A stretch of DNA of 64,000 nt, taken from positions 219,551 to 283,550 of the forward strand of contig NZ_WWGX01000022.1 of assembly GCF_009862265.1 (NCBI RefSeq), written 5' to 3'. Shown in pieces: positions 24,911-34,434 of this stretch (positions within the stretch are counted from its first letter, which is position 1; every line of letters begins with the position of its first letter). The notes beneath the pieces are model-generated. The model made no database searches. It was given only the letters and a program-made list of their open reading frames with translations, and was not told the origin of the DNA. The position numbers and the translations under genes were made by a program. Source of the DNA: Streptomyces sp. SID8352 (GTDB taxonomy: Bacteria > Actinomycetota > Actinomycetes > Streptomycetales > Streptomycetaceae).

Positions 24911-25298
24911 CGCATCGCTCCTTCGGCCGGTGCTGGGACAGCCATGGGACGCGGCCCGGAGCCGTCCGGTTCCCGCCACCCGGCCCGCACCACCCGAACG
25001 GCCCAGCGATCCACCCCGTCAGGGGGACGCCCCCCGCCGACCGCCCGCACCCCGGCGGTGCCCAGCAGCCATGTGCGCAACACCCGGGCGCCCGACATCC
25101 ACGGGGCCCGCCACCCGCGCGCCCAAGGCCCGCGGCGCGGCACCCGCGGCACTCAAGTCCCGCGGCCCTCCACGCCCAGGTGGCCCCGGGACACTCGGCC
25201 CGGGACCCGTACCCGGCGGTGGTGGCGCGGGGCGTCCCGCCTCACCGGCCGACGGTCCCGGGGCCCGGCGGGACGACGCCCCGATGGCGGCCCCCGCC
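24911..25298. other. Non-coding spacer
   Basis: About 390 nt between two minus-strand genes. Apart from the ribosome site of the upstream gene I see only GC-rich low-complexity sequence. A minus-strand frame at 24907-25152 lacks start context and overlaps a better gene start, so it was not called. Confidence 0.5.
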
Positions 25299-25523
25299 TC
25301 AGTCCCCGTACTCCGACATCGCCTCCAGCAGCCGTGCCGACCTGCCCGGTACCGTCACCCCGTGCGGCAGCACATGCGCCGGTCCCGGCGGTACGGCGCG
25401 GCCGGCGGTGCTCGCGGGAGGGGACCAGTGCGGTGCCATCCGGGCGCAGTCGCCGCGCAGCTCCGCCAGGCCGGGGTCGAGGTCCGGCCGAGCGGTGGTC
25501 GAGTCGGTCTTCCGGTTCGTCAT
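25299..25523 (-). CDS. Small hypothetical protein
   Basis: A 74-residue frame starting MTNRKTDSTTARPDLDPGLA and ending SARLLEAMSEYGD. It has no recognisable domain or membrane segment. The composition is balanced rather than arginine/proline-rich, and it occupies the upstream side of adoK in divergent orientation. A TACGGT-like -10 lies about nine nt before the ATG, hinting at a near-leaderless transcript. Chance ORF remains possible. Confidence 0.5.
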   Translation of the reverse strand: MTNRKTDSTTARPDLDPGLAELRGDCARMAPHWSPPASTAGRAVPPGPAHVLPHGVTVPGRSARLLEAMSEYGD

Positions 25524-25652
25524 AACGGCACCGTAGGCACGTTCCGAAGCGCGGAGAAAGTGGTACTAACGGGTAGTTTCGTACGCTTCGGCGCGGGCCC
25601 GTCCCCGGGTAGCGTGAGTCGTCCACCCAACCTCCCTTCAGGAGTCCACGCC

Positions 25653-26627
25653 GTGCGCATCGCTGTCACCGGCTCCATCGCCACCGACCACCTCATGACC
25701 TTCCCCGGACGCTTCTCCGACCAGCTCGTCGCGGATCAGCTCCACACGGTCTCGCTGTCCTTCCTGGTCGACCAGCTCGATGTGCGCCGAGGCGGTGTCG
25801 CCGCCAACATCGCCTTCGGCATGGGGCAGCTCGGCACCCGCCCGGTCCTGGTCGGCGCCGCCGGCTCGGACTTCGACGAGTACCGGGCCTGGCTGGAGCG
25901 GCACGGCGTCGACACCGACTCGGTGCGCATCTCCGAGACGCTGCACACCGCCCGCTTCGTGTGCACCACCGACTCCGACCACAACCAGATCGGCTCCTTC
26001 TACACGGGGGCGATGAGCGAGGCCCGCCTGATCGAGCTGAAGACGGTCGCGGACCGGATCGGCGGCCTGGACCTCGTCTCCATCGGCGCGGACGACCCGG
26101 AGGCGATGCTCCGGCACACCGAGGAGTGCCGCACCCGCTCCATCCCCTTCGCCGCCGACTTCTCCCAGCAGATCGCCCGGATGGACGGCGACGAGATCCG
26201 GATCCTGCTCGACGGCGCCACCTACCTCTTCTCCAACGAGTACGAGAAGGGCCTGATCGAGACCAAGACGGGCTGGAGCGACGAGGAGATCCTCTCCCGC
26301 GTCGGCCACCGGGTCACCACCCTCGGCGCGCGCGGGGTGCGGATCGAGCGGCGGGGCGGGGAGACGATCGAGGTCGGCGTCCCGGACGAGGAGCGCCGGG
26401 CCGACCCGACCGGTGTGGGCGACGCCTTCCGCGCCGGATTCCTCTCCGGCCTCGCCTGGGGCGTCTCCCTGGAGCGCGCCGCCCAGATCGGCTGCATGCT
26501 CGCGACCCTCGTCATCGAGACGGTCGGCACCCAGGAGTACCAGCTCCAGCGCGTCCACTTCATGGAGCGCTTCACCAAGACCTACGGCGACGACGCGGCC
26601 ACCGAGGTCCACGCCCACCTGGGCTGA
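25653..26627 (+). CDS. adoK: Adenosine kinase-like PfkB-family carbohydrate kinase
   Basis: The 324-residue product matches the mycobacterial adenosine kinase (Rv2202c) pattern almost motif for motif: RIAVTGSIATDHLMTFPGRF, VSLSFLVDQL, the di-glycine region RRGGVAANIAFGMGQLG, HTARFVCTTD, GAMSEAR and the PfkB signature DPTGVGDAFRAGF with catalytic Asp257. It transfers phosphate from ATP to adenosine or another ribosyl substrate in purine salvage. The GTG at 25653 has AGGAG at 25640-25644, 8 nt upstream. It ends in a strong terminator and neighbours the cta genes as in mycobacteria. Confidence 0.88.
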   Translation: MRIAVTGSIATDHLMTFPGRFSDQLVADQLHTVSLSFLVDQLDVRRGGVAANIAFGMGQLGTRPVLVGAAGSDFDEYRAWLERHGVDTDSVRISETLHTARFVCTTDSDHNQIGSFYTGAMSEARLIELKTVADRIGGLDLVSIGADDPEAMLRHTEECRTRSIPFAADFSQQIARMDGDEIRILLDGATYLFSNEYEKGLIETKTGWSDEEILSRVGHRVTTLGARGVRIERRGGETIEVGVPDEERRADPTGVGDAFRAGFLSGLAWGVSLERAAQIGCMLATLVIETVGTQEYQLQRVHFMERFTKTYGDDAATEVHAHLG

Positions 26628-26646
26628 CCCGGCCCGCCCGTGCCGC

Positions 26647-26679
26647 CCGGCCCGCCCCGTTCCGTGCGGGGCGGGCCGG
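26647..26679 (+). terminator. Terminator after adoK
   Basis: CCGGCCCGCCCCG at 26647-26659 pairs perfectly with CGGGGCGGGCCGG at 26667-26679 around a 7-nt loop, 19 nt after the adoK stop. Confidence 0.8.
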
Positions 26680-26717
26680 ACCGGTCGGGGCGGCCCCGTC
26701 CCGGTCCGTCCCCCGAG

Positions 26718-26846
26718 CAGCCGGCGGACCGGATGCGCCGCGCCCCGGCCCGCGCCCCGGACCGGCCGACGGACCAGGTGCGGCGTGCCCCGATCCGCCC
26801 CTCTAGACCAGCCGGCGGACCAGGTACGCCGTGCCCCGGTCCGCCG
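26718..26846. repeat. Three ~45-bp tandem copies, the last inside the 3' end of a gene
   Basis: CCGGCGGACC-type units begin at about 26721, 26766 and 26812, each continuing with a G/C-rich block ending GCCCCGGTCCGCC or similar. The third copy is the final coding sequence (including the RRLV stop) of the desulfurase-TusA gene; the other two lie beyond its stop. Confidence 0.65.
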
Positions 26847-28185
26847 GCTCCTCGCCCGCGTACTCCTGGCCCCGCATCTCGCACCAGGCCGGGATGTCCA
26901 GCCGGGCCGCCTCGTCGTCCGCCAGGACCCGCACCGTGCCCCCCACCGGCACCCTCCCGATGACCTTGGCCAGCTCGATCACCGGAATGGGGCAGCGCCG
27001 GCCCAGGGCGTCCACCACCAGCGCGTCCGCCGTCCCCCCGGCGGCCTCCGCCGCCTCCGGCGCCCCGAGGCGGGCCCGCACCCCGGCCACCGCCCCGGGC
27101 AGCACCGCCAGGAACCGTTCGACGTCCTCGGCCGGGGTGCCCGGCGGCAGCGACACCCGGATGTTGCCCTCGCTGAGCACGCCCATCGCCCGGAGCACAT
27201 GGCTCGGTGTCAGCGTGCTGCTCGTGCAGGACGATCCGGAGGAGACGGAGAAGCCCGACCGGTCCAGCTCGTGCAGCAGGGCCTCCCCGTCGACATAGAG
27301 ACAGGAGAAGGTGACGACGCCGGGCAGCCGCCGGACCGGGTCGCCGACCACCTCCACGTCCGGCACCAGCGCCGGGACCCGCTCCCGGACGCGCTCCGTC
27401 AGCTCCCGCAGCCGGGCCGCCTCCCGGGCCGCCTCCGCCCGCACCGCCCGCAGCGAGGCCGCCGCCGCCACCACCGCCGGAAGGTTCCCGAAGCCCGGCG
27501 AGCGCCCCGACTCCCGCTCGTCCGCCGGGCCCCGGGGGGCGAACCGGGTGCCCTTGCGGACCACCAGGAGCCCCACTCCGGGCGGGCCGCCCCACTTGTG
27601 CGCGCTGGCCGCCAGCAGCGACCAGGCGCCCGGCACCGGCCCCCAGCCGAGCGACTGGGCCGCGTCCACCAGCAGCGGCACCCCGGCCGCCCGGCAGATG
27701 TCGGCCGCCTCCGCCACCGGCTGCTCGGTGCCCACCTCGTGGTTGGCCGACTGGAGGCAGGCCAGCGCCGTGTCCGGACGCAGCGCCGCCGCGTAGGCCG
27801 CCGGGTCGACCGTGCCGGCCCGGTCCACGGCGACCCGGGTCAGGGAGCCCCCGGCGGCCTCGTGCGCCTCCGCCGCGTGGAGCACGGAGGAGTGTTCGAC
27901 CGATGACACGATCAGATGACCTCCGGTGCGCCGTCGCCCCGCCAGCGCGCCCGCGATCCCGCCGTGCACCGCGTGCGTCCCGGACGGGGTGAAGACCAGT
28001 TCGTCCGGACGGCACCCCACCGCCTCGGCGGCCGCCTCCCGCGCCGCGTCCAGCAGCAGCCGGGCCCGCCTCCCCTCCTGGTGGAGCCGTGCGGGGTCGG
28101 CCCAGCCCTCGTCCAGGGAGGCCAGCAGGGCCTGGCGGGCGACGGGGTGCAGAGGGGCGGCGGAAGCGGCGTCGAAGTAGGGCAC
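26803..28185 (-). CDS. Cysteine desulfurase fused to a C-terminal TusA sulfur-carrier domain
   Basis: The 460-residue protein has an aminotransferase class V/NifS domain (about 1-375): pyridoxal-phosphate lysine Lys197 in SAHKWGGPPG, catalytic Cys320 in SSGSSCTSSTLTPSH, and EVGTEQPVAEAA. A TusA domain follows (about 385-460) with Cys398 in RRCPIPVIELAK. Fusion suggests direct handover of persulfide sulfur from the desulfurase to the carrier, for tRNA thiolation, cofactors or Fe-S clusters. It is divergent from the ctaC operon. The stop lies in a tandem repeat. Confidence 0.88.
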   Translation of the reverse strand: MPYFDAASAAPLHPVARQALLASLDEGWADPARLHQEGRRARLLLDAAREAAAEAVGCRPDELVFTPSGTHAVHGGIAGALAGRRRTGGHLIVSSVEHSSVLHAAEAHEAAGGSLTRVAVDRAGTVDPAAYAAALRPDTALACLQSANHEVGTEQPVAEAADICRAAGVPLLVDAAQSLGWGPVPGAWSLLAASAHKWGGPPGVGLLVVRKGTRFAPRGPADERESGRSPGFGNLPAVVAAAASLRAVRAEAAREAARLRELTERVRERVPALVPDVEVVGDPVRRLPGVVTFSCLYVDGEALLHELDRSGFSVSSGSSCTSSTLTPSHVLRAMGVLSEGNIRVSLPPGTPAEDVERFLAVLPGAVAGVRARLGAPEAAEAAGGTADALVVDALGRRCPIPVIELAKVIGRVPVGGTVRVLADDEAARLDIPAWCEMRGQEYAGEEPADRGTAYLVRRLV

Positions 28186-28420
28186 GCGGCCACGCTAACC
28201 CCTGCCGCGGAAGGGGTGTCAGAACCACCCCTGGACAGGTGATTCCACCCCTTCGGGGTGACCGGCGGCGCGTTGGGCACCCTCCCCGCGCGACCCCAAA
28301 TGGCGTCCAGTAGGGTTTGGTCCGCATAAACATCAAACCCCTGCCCGACGCAGGGCGGCGACCGACCAGCGAGAAGGCCGCAGCCAACCAGCGCGGGCGA
28401 GACTCTCGGGAAGGCGCTAC

Positions 28421-29380
28421 GTGAGTCCCAACGGCTCCGACCGCTCGCCGCGGCGCCCGATGCGGCGGAAGCTGCTGCAGGCACTGACCGCGGGCCTGGT
28501 CCTGGCGACCGCCACCGGTTGCACATACAAGGACTTCCCCCGCCTTGGCATGCCCACCCCGACCACGGAGGAGGCTCCCCGGATCCTCTCCCTGTGGCAG
28601 GGCTCGTGGGCCGCCGCGCTCGCCGTGGGCGTGCTGGTGTGGGGCCTGATCCTGTGGAGTGCTTTCTTCCACCGGCGCTCGCGCACCAAGGTCGAAATCC
28701 CTCCGCAGAACCGGTACAACATGCCCATCGAGGCGCTGTACACGGTGGTTCCGCTGGTCATCGTCTCGGTGCTCTTCTACTTCACCGCTCGCGACCAGTC
28801 CGAGCTCCTGAAGCTGGAGAAGAAGCCCGACGTCACGGTCAACGTGGTCGGCTTCCAGTGGAGCTGGTGCTTCAACTACGTCGCGGACGTCCCTGGTTCC
28901 ACCGGTGACGCCAAGACCTCGAAGGACCTGGACGCCGTTCCGCAGCGGTTCAAGGACGCCTTCCCGGCCAACGCCGGCGGCGTCTACGACTGCGGGGTCC
29001 CCGGCACCCGGAACCCGCAGACCAACAACCCGGGGCCGACCCTGTGGCTTCCCGAGGGCAAGCGGGTCCGCTTCGTCCTCACCTCGCGGGACGTCATCCA
29101 CTCCTTCTGGGTGGTGCCGTTCCTCATGAAGCAGGACGTCATCCCGGGCCACACCAACGCCTTCGAGGTGACCCCCAACAAGGAGGGCACGTTCCTGGGC
29201 AAGTGCGCCGAGCTGTGCGGCGTGGACCACTCCCGGATGCTGTTCAACGTGAAGGTCGTCTCCCCGGAGCGCTATGAGCAGCACCTCCAGGACCTCGTGA
29301 AGAAGGGGCAGACCGGTTACGTTCCCGCAGGCATCGCCCAGACGAGCCACGAGAAGGACCGGAAGGCGAACATCCTGTGA
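28421..29380 (+). CDS. ctaC: Cytochrome c oxidase subunit II
   Basis: The 319-residue lipoprotein-type subunit has a signal ending ATGC, two membrane helices ([40 protein letters not shown]) and a cupredoxin domain with the CuA ligands in [13 protein letters not shown]. It accepts electrons from cytochrome c/bcc complex and passes them to CtaD. The GTG at 28421 has GGGAAGG seven nt upstream. A large loop between the first cupredoxin strands ([19 protein letters not shown]) is typical of actinobacterial subunits. The stop overlaps the ctaD GTG by 4 bp. Confidence 0.95.
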   Translation: MSPNGSDRSPRRPMRRKLLQALTAGLVLATATGCTYKDFPRLGMPTPTTEEAPRILSLWQGSWAAALAVGVLVWGLILWSAFFHRRSRTKVEIPPQNRYNMPIEALYTVVPLVIVSVLFYFTARDQSELLKLEKKPDVTVNVVGFQWSWCFNYVADVPGSTGDAKTSKDLDAVPQRFKDAFPANAGGVYDCGVPGTRNPQTNNPGPTLWLPEGKRVRFVLTSRDVIHSFWVVPFLMKQDVIPGHTNAFEVTPNKEGTFLGKCAELCGVDHSRMLFNVKVVSPERYEQHLQDLVKKGQTGYVPAGIAQTSHEKDRKANIL

Positions 29381-31113
29381 GCATCCTCAATGAACCCCAG
29401 GGTGCGGCGGCAGCGGAGGACTCGTACGAGAACGAGCTGCCGGTGCGGCGCAAGCGACCCGGCAATGTCGTGGTCAAGTGGCTGACGACCACCGACCACA
29501 AGACGATCGGCACGCTCTATCTGGTGACGTCGTTCGCCTTCTTCTGCATCGGTGGCGTGATGGCGCTCGTCATGCGCGCCGAGCTGGCCCGTCCGGGTCT
29601 GCAGATCATGTCGAACGAGCAGTTCAACCAGGCGTTCACGATGCACGGCACGGTCATGCTGCTGATGTTCGCGACGCCGCTGTTCGCGGGCTTCGCGAAC
29701 TGGATCATGCCGCTCCAGATCGGTGCGCCGGACGTCGCCTTCCCGCGGCTGAACATGTTCGCCTACTGGCTCTACCTGTTCGGCTCGCTGATCGCGGTGG
29801 CCGGTTTCCTCACCCCCCAGGGCGCGGCCGACTTCGGCTGGTTCGCCTACGCGCCGCTGTCCGACGCGGTCCACTCGCCGGGCATCGGCGGTGACCTGTG
29901 GATCATGGGTCTGGCCTTCTCCGGCTTCGGCACGATCCTCGGCTCGGTCAACTTCATCACCACGATCATCTGCATGCGCGCGCCCGGCATGACGATGTTC
30001 CGCATGCCGATCTTCACCTGGAACGTGCTGCTGACCGCGCTCCTCGCGATCATGGTGTTCCCGGTCCTCGCCGCGGCCCTGTTCGCGCTGGAGGCGGACC
30101 GCAAGTTCGGCGCCCACATCTTCGACCCGGCCAACGGCGGGGCGCTGCTCTGGCAGCACCTCTTCTGGTTCTTCGGCCACCCCGAGGTGTACATCATCGC
30201 GCTGCCGTTCTTCGGCATCGTCTCGGAGATCATCCCGGTCTTCTCCCGCAAGCCGATGTTCGGCTACATGGGCCTGATCGCGGCCACGATCTCCATCGCG
30301 GGCCTGTCGGTGACCGTGTGGGCGCACCACATGTACGCCACCGGCGGGGTGCTGCTGCCGTTCTTCTCGTTCATGACCTTCCTGATCGCGGTCCCGACCG
30401 GGGTGAAGTTCTTCAACTGGATCGGCACCATGTGGAAGGGCAGCCTCTCCTTCGAGACGCCGATGCTCTGGACGCTGGGCTTCCTGATCACCTTCGTCTT
30501 CGGTGGTCTGACCGGTGTCATCCTGGCCTCGCCGCCGCTGGACTTCCACGTGACGGACTCGTACTTCGTGGTGGCGCACTTCCACTACGTGGTGTTCGGC
30601 ACCGTGGTGTTCGCGATGTTCGCCGGCTTCCACTTCTGGTGGCCCAAGTTCACCGGCAAGATGCTGGACGAGCGCCTGGGCAAGATCACCTTCTGGACGC
30701 TGTTCGTCGGCTTCCACGGCACCTTCCTGGTCCAGCACTGGCTGGGTGTCGAGGGCATGCCGCGCCGGTACGCCGACTACCTGGCGGCCGACGGGTTCAC
30801 CGCCCTGAACACGGTCTCGACCATCGCCTCGTTCCTGCTCGGCATGTCGCTGCTGCCGTTCTTCTACAACATCTGGAAGACCGCCAAGTACGGCAAGCCG
30901 GTCGGCGTGGACGACCCGTGGGGCTACGGCCGCTCGCTGGAGTGGGCGACCTCCTGCCCGCCGCCGCGGCACAACTTCCTCACCCTGCCGCGCATCCGCA
31001 GCGAATCCCCCGCCTTCGACCTGCACCACCCCGAGATCGCCGCCATCGACCAGCTCGAGAACGCCGACCTCCACGAGAAGGCCCTCGCCGGTGGCAAGGA
31101 GGACGGCAAGTGA
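29377..31113 (+). CDS. ctaD: Cytochrome c oxidase subunit I (aa3 type)
   Basis: A 578-residue membrane protein with about 12 helices that houses haem a, haem a3 and CuB. Motifs include [12 protein letters not shown] near the N-terminus, the haem a ligand region [22 protein letters not shown] with CuB His and the cross-linked Tyr, WAHHMYATG with two CuB histidines, and HFHYVVFG with haem ligands. It reduces O2 and pumps protons. It starts at a GTG overlapping ctaC and overlaps ctaF by 4 bp. Confidence 0.97.
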   Translation: MSILNEPQGAAAAEDSYENELPVRRKRPGNVVVKWLTTTDHKTIGTLYLVTSFAFFCIGGVMALVMRAELARPGLQIMSNEQFNQAFTMHGTVMLLMFATPLFAGFANWIMPLQIGAPDVAFPRLNMFAYWLYLFGSLIAVAGFLTPQGAADFGWFAYAPLSDAVHSPGIGGDLWIMGLAFSGFGTILGSVNFITTIICMRAPGMTMFRMPIFTWNVLLTALLAIMVFPVLAAALFALEADRKFGAHIFDPANGGALLWQHLFWFFGHPEVYIIALPFFGIVSEIIPVFSRKPMFGYMGLIAATISIAGLSVTVWAHHMYATGGVLLPFFSFMTFLIAVPTGVKFFNWIGTMWKGSLSFETPMLWTLGFLITFVFGGLTGVILASPPLDFHVTDSYFVVAHFHYVVFGTVVFAMFAGFHFWWPKFTGKMLDERLGKITFWTLFVGFHGTFLVQHWLGVEGMPRRYADYLAADGFTALNTVSTIASFLLGMSLLPFFYNIWKTAKYGKPVGVDDPWGYGRSLEWATSCPPPRHNFLTLPRIRSESPAFDLHHPEIAAIDQLENADLHEKALAGGKEDGK

Positions 31114-31508
31114 AGATCCAGGGCAAGTTGTTCCTCTGGCTGGCCGTCTTCCTCCTGATCATGGCCGTCGTGTACGGCGTCTGGTCGAAGGAGCCGGTCG
31201 GCACCACCGCGCTGTTCCTGGCCTTCGGCCTGGCCATCATGATCGGCTTCTACCTGGCCTTCACGGCCCGGCGGGTCGACACCGGTGCGCAGGACCGCAA
31301 GGACGCGGACGTCGCGGACGACTCCGGCGAGGTCGGATTCTTCAGCCCGCACAGCTGGCAGCCCCTCGGGCTCGCCATCGGCGGCGCGCTGGCCTTCCTG
31401 AGCATCGCGGTCGGCTGGTGGATCATGTACTTCGCACTCCCGGTCATCCTGACCTCCATCTGGGGCTGGGTGTTCGAGTACTACCGCGGTGAGAACCGCA
31501 CCCAGTAG
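31110..31508 (+). CDS. ctaF: Cytochrome c oxidase subunit IV (actinobacterial type)
   Basis: A 132-residue membrane protein with four hydrophobic segments ([75 protein letters not shown]). Actinobacterial aa3 oxidases carry this small subunit encoded just after or near ctaD. It starts at GTG 31110, overlapping the ctaD stop by 4 bp, so translation is coupled. A terminator follows. Confidence 0.93.
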   Translation: MKIQGKLFLWLAVFLLIMAVVYGVWSKEPVGTTALFLAFGLAIMIGFYLAFTARRVDTGAQDRKDADVADDSGEVGFFSPHSWQPLGLAIGGALAFLSIAVGWWIMYFALPVILTSIWGWVFEYYRGENRTQ

Positions 31509-31524
31509 CACGCGCCGAGCGCCG

Positions 31525-31562
31525 AGGGGCCCGGACACTCCGAGAGGGGGGTCCGGGCCCCT
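31525..31562 (+). terminator. Terminator of ctaC-ctaD-ctaF
   Basis: AGGGGCCCGGAC at 31525-31536 pairs perfectly with GTCCGGGCCCCT at 31551-31562 around a 14-nt loop, followed by TTC, 16 nt after the ctaF stop. Confidence 0.8.
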
Positions 31563-31637
31563 TCGCATGCCCCGGCCCGCTCACCCGTACGGCTGACCCA
31601 CCGCGCCGCGCCGGGGGACCCTCCTTAGCGTGAACCC

Positions 31638-32912
31638 ATGAGGAACACGCATCACAACCCGACGCGGGGGCGTGCCGCCATCGGCCGCACCCTGCTGGTG
31701 ATCGCCCTCGGTGCCGGCGTGACCGCGTGCGGCGGCGACGCCAACCCCCTGGCCTCCGCCCCCTACGACGCGGCCGACCGGATCTCCTTCAGCGGGCCCG
31801 CCGACGCCGGGAAGAAGGCGGACCCGGACAAGCCCCTGGAAGTCGTCGCCGAGGGCGCCGACGGACGCATCACGGACGTCACCGCCGAGGACGCCGCGGG
31901 GCGCTACGTGGCGGGCGAGCTGTCCGCCGACGGCAGCCGCTGGCACAGCACCTCCCCGCTGGCCGCCTCGGCCCGCTACACGGTGCGGGTCAGCACCGAG
32001 GACGGGGACGGCGCGCCCGGCCGCAAGGTCCTCACCTTCGAGACCGGCAAGCCCGGCGCGAAGAAGACCCTGGACGTCGCCTTCGGGCCCGCCGCGGGCT
32101 CCTACGGCGTCGGCCAGCCCGTCACCGCCGAGCTGAGCCGGCCCGTCTCCGACCCGGCCCAGCGGGCCATAGTGGAACGGGCGCTGAAGGTGGACTCCAC
32201 CCCCGCCGCGGAGGGCGCCTGGCACTGGGTGGACGACCGCAAGCTGCACTACCGGCCCAAGGAGTTCTGGCCGGCCCACGCCACCGTCCAGGTGCGCAGC
32301 AACCTCGACGGCATCAAGATCGGCGACCGGCTGTGGGGCGGCGCCGCCAAGCCGCTGAAGATCACCACGGACGACCGGGTCGTCGCCGTCACCGACGCCG
32401 CGGCCCACACCCTGACCGTCTACCGGGACGGCGAGGACGTCCGGGAGATCCCGGTGACCACCGGCAAGCCCGGCTTCGAGACCCGCAACGGCGTCAAGGT
32501 CGTGCTGGGCAAGGAACGCTTCGTACGCATGCGCAGCACCTCCATCGGCATCGCGGAGGGCTCCGCGGAGTCGTACGACCTGCCGGTGTACTTCGCGACC
32601 CGGGTCACCTGGAGCGGGGAGTACGTGCACGCCGCCCCGTGGTCCGTCGGCTCCCAGGGCTCGGCCAACGTCAGCCACGGCTGCGTCGGGATGAGCACCG
32701 AGGACGCCGAGTGGTTCTTCGACGCGGTCCAGGAGGGCGACGTCGTCCAGGTCGTCAACTCCGACGGCGAGACGATGGAGACCTTCGACAACGGCTTCGG
32801 CGACTGGAACCTGGACTGGGCCGACTGGCGCCGGGGCAGCGCCCTGACGTCCGGCGGGGCCGACGGCACGGGGGCCCAGGAGGCGGCGCGGCTGCGCCCG
32901 GCGGCGGTGTGA
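31638..32912 (+). CDS. L,D-transpeptidase lipoprotein (YkuD domain)
   Basis: The 424-residue protein has a lipobox (GVTACGGD), an Ig-like region at about 45-140, a second such domain at about 145-250, and a YkuD catalytic domain with His347 and Cys349 in SHGCVGMS. These enzymes make 3-3 cross-links in peptidoglycan or attach proteins to it. The C-terminal extension (NWNLDWADWRRGSAL) is usual for actinobacterial Ldt enzymes. A TTAGCGT -10-like box 8-14 nt before the ATG suggests a short or absent leader. It sits between the ctaF and ctaE operons. Confidence 0.92.
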   Translation: MRNTHHNPTRGRAAIGRTLLVIALGAGVTACGGDANPLASAPYDAADRISFSGPADAGKKADPDKPLEVVAEGADGRITDVTAEDAAGRYVAGELSADGSRWHSTSPLAASARYTVRVSTEDGDGAPGRKVLTFETGKPGAKKTLDVAFGPAAGSYGVGQPVTAELSRPVSDPAQRAIVERALKVDSTPAAEGAWHWVDDRKLHYRPKEFWPAHATVQVRSNLDGIKIGDRLWGGAAKPLKITTDDRVVAVTDAAAHTLTVYRDGEDVREIPVTTGKPGFETRNGVKVVLGKERFVRMRSTSIGIAEGSAESYDLPVYFATRVTWSGEYVHAAPWSVGSQGSANVSHGCVGMSTEDAEWFFDAVQEGDVVQVVNSDGETMETFDNGFGDWNLDWADWRRGSALTSGGADGTGAQEAARLRPAAV

Positions 32913-32950
32913 GCCGCGGGGCGTCCCCTCCGGGGCGCCCCGGAGACGGC

Positions 32951-32993
32951 CGCGGGCGCCCCGGAGGCCCCTGGGACCTCCGGGGCGCCCGCG
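32951..32993 (+). terminator. Terminator after the L,D-transpeptidase gene
   Basis: A 17-bp arm at 32951-32967 (CGCGGGCGCCCCGGAGG) pairs perfectly with 32977-32993 around a 9-nt loop. Confidence 0.8.
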
Positions 32994-33150
32994 CGGGCAC
33001 CTGGGTGCCGTCGTGTCGCTCCCGTCCGCCCCAGAGGCGTACAGGGCGTCGCCGGGCGGCCGGAGCGGTGACGGCGGGACCCGGGGCCGGTCCGACGACT
33101 GCCGCCGTGAGACTGCCGCCGTGAGGCGGAGGGGAAGGGCCGGACCTGCC

Positions 33151-33552
33151 TCAGACCCCCTGGAGCCTCTTCCGGCGCAGCAGGGCGGCCAGGGAGCCCG
33201 CGAACTCCACCGGTTCCACCGGGAGGGTCACCGCGGCCTCGGCGCGGCTCCAGGTGGCCAGCCAGGCGTCCTGAGGGCGGCCGATGAGGAGGAGCACCGG
33301 CGGGCAGTCGAAGACCTCGTCCTTGATCTGCCGGCACAGGCCCATGCCGCCCATGGGCGCGGACTCGCCGTCCAGGACGCAGACGTCGACGCCGCCCCGG
33401 TCCAGTTCCCTGACGACGGCGGCCGGGGTGGCGCACTCCACGAACTCGACCACCGGCACGTCCGGGGCCGGGCGCCGGCCCGTGGCGAGCCGCACCTGCT
33501 CGCGGGTGTTGGAGTTGTCGCTGTAGACCAGCACCGTGACGGTCGGCTGCAT
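33151..33552 (-). CDS. Response-regulator receiver-like protein, partly degenerate
   Basis: The 133-residue protein has the alternating pattern of a receiver domain without an output domain: strand TVTVLVYSDNS, strand VDVCVLDGES with a candidate phospho-acceptor Asp, and PPVLLLIGRPQDAW. The usual acidic pair is reduced to one Asp and the conserved Lys before Pro is replaced (LPVEPVEF), so normal phosphorylation is doubtful. It is divergent from ctaE across about 200 nt. I recall an orthologue at the same place in other Streptomyces; its function is unknown. Confidence 0.75.
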   Translation of the reverse strand: MQPTVTVLVYSDNSNTREQVRLATGRRPAPDVPVVEFVECATPAAVVRELDRGGVDVCVLDGESAPMGGMGLCRQIKDEVFDCPPVLLLIGRPQDAWLATWSRAEAAVTLPVEPVEFAGSLAALLRRKRLQGV

Positions 33553-33742
33553 GCTTCCTCCGATACGCAGTGATACGCATGAGGCTGTCGTAGCCCGTTC
33601 CGCCGGATGCTACTCCCTCGGGCATGCCCTCAACACCGGTTCGCCGCACGGCTTCGCGGGGCCGTTCGATGGGCCATCCGGGCAGTCCAGACGGGGCGGA
33701 CACTCCGAACAGCACCCCCCGGGGTGAGGGCGGGATAAGCGA

Positions 33743-33757
33743 CCGACATAATGTCGG
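33743..33757. promoter_or_regulatory. Perfect palindrome over the probable ctaE -10 region
   Basis: CCGACAT-A-ATGTCGG is a perfect 15-bp palindrome ending one base before the ctaE GTG at 33759. The CATAAT it contains is positioned to act as a -10 element for a leaderless transcript, so a protein bound here would block both transcription and initiation. The binding protein is unknown; the site does not match the Rex, Zur or IdeR consensus I know. Confidence 0.45.
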
Positions 33758-33758
33758 C

Positions 33759-34370
33759 GTGGCGACAGCAACGACAGTAGATACCGGGCACGCGCACCCG
33801 TCGGTCAACCGACCGAACCTCACCAGCGTCGGAACCATCATCTGGCTGAGTTCCGAGCTGATGTTCTTCGCGGCCCTCTTCGCGATGTACTTCACCCTGC
33901 GATCGGTGACCGGCCCGGATTTCTGGGCCGAGAAGGCCGACGCGCTGAACTTCCCGTTCTCCGCGACGAACACCACGATCCTGGTGCTCTCCTCCTTCAC
34001 CTGCCAGCTCGGCGTCTTCGCCGCCGAGCGCGGTGACGTGAAGAAGCTCCGGATGTGGTTCATCGTCACCTTCGTGATGGGTTCGATCTTCATCGGTGGT
34101 CAGGTGTTCGAGTACACCGAGCTGGTCAAGCACGAGGGCCTCTCGCTCTCGTCCGACCCGTACGGCTCGGTGTTCTACATGACCACCGGCTTCCACGGAC
34201 TGCACGTGACGGGCGGCCTCATCGCCTTCCTGCTGGTCCTCGGCCGCACCTACGCGGCCCGGAGGTTCACCCACGAGCAGGCGACCGCCGCCATCGTCGT
34301 GTCCTATTACTGGCACTTCGTCGATGTCGTCTGGATCGGCCTCTTCGCCACGATCTACATGATCAAGTAG
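33759..34370 (+). CDS. ctaE: Cytochrome c oxidase subunit III
   Basis: A 203-residue membrane protein with five helices ([92 protein letters not shown]). Conserved motifs [25 protein letters not shown] and [10 protein letters not shown] identify subunit III, shortened as in other actinobacteria. The GTG at 33759 ([15 protein letters not shown]) is chosen over longer frames because the upstream extension is low-complexity. It heads the ctaE-qcrC-qcrA-qcrB operon; qcrC follows after 64 nt. Confidence 0.95.
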   Translation: MATATTVDTGHAHPSVNRPNLTSVGTIIWLSSELMFFAALFAMYFTLRSVTGPDFWAEKADALNFPFSATNTTILVLSSFTCQLGVFAAERGDVKKLRMWFIVTFVMGSIFIGGQVFEYTELVKHEGLSLSSDPYGSVFYMTTGFHGLHVTGGLIAFLLVLGRTYAARRFTHEQATAAIVVSYYWHFVDVVWIGLFATIYMIK

Positions 34371-34434
34371 TCGCGGCACGCTCCCGCGCAATCCAGAAGC
34401 ATCGACGCAGAAGATCCTGACACCGGGGTAATCC

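Noticed and set aside
24907..25152. Minus-strand frame of 81 codons
   Set aside because: It overlaps the start and ribosome site of the membrane-protein gene, is Arg/Gly/Pro-rich and has no start context.
33624..33758. Upstream ATG for ctaE at 33624
   Set aside because: The added 45 residues are low-complexity and absent from subunit III proteins as I know them, and would cover the promoter palindrome.
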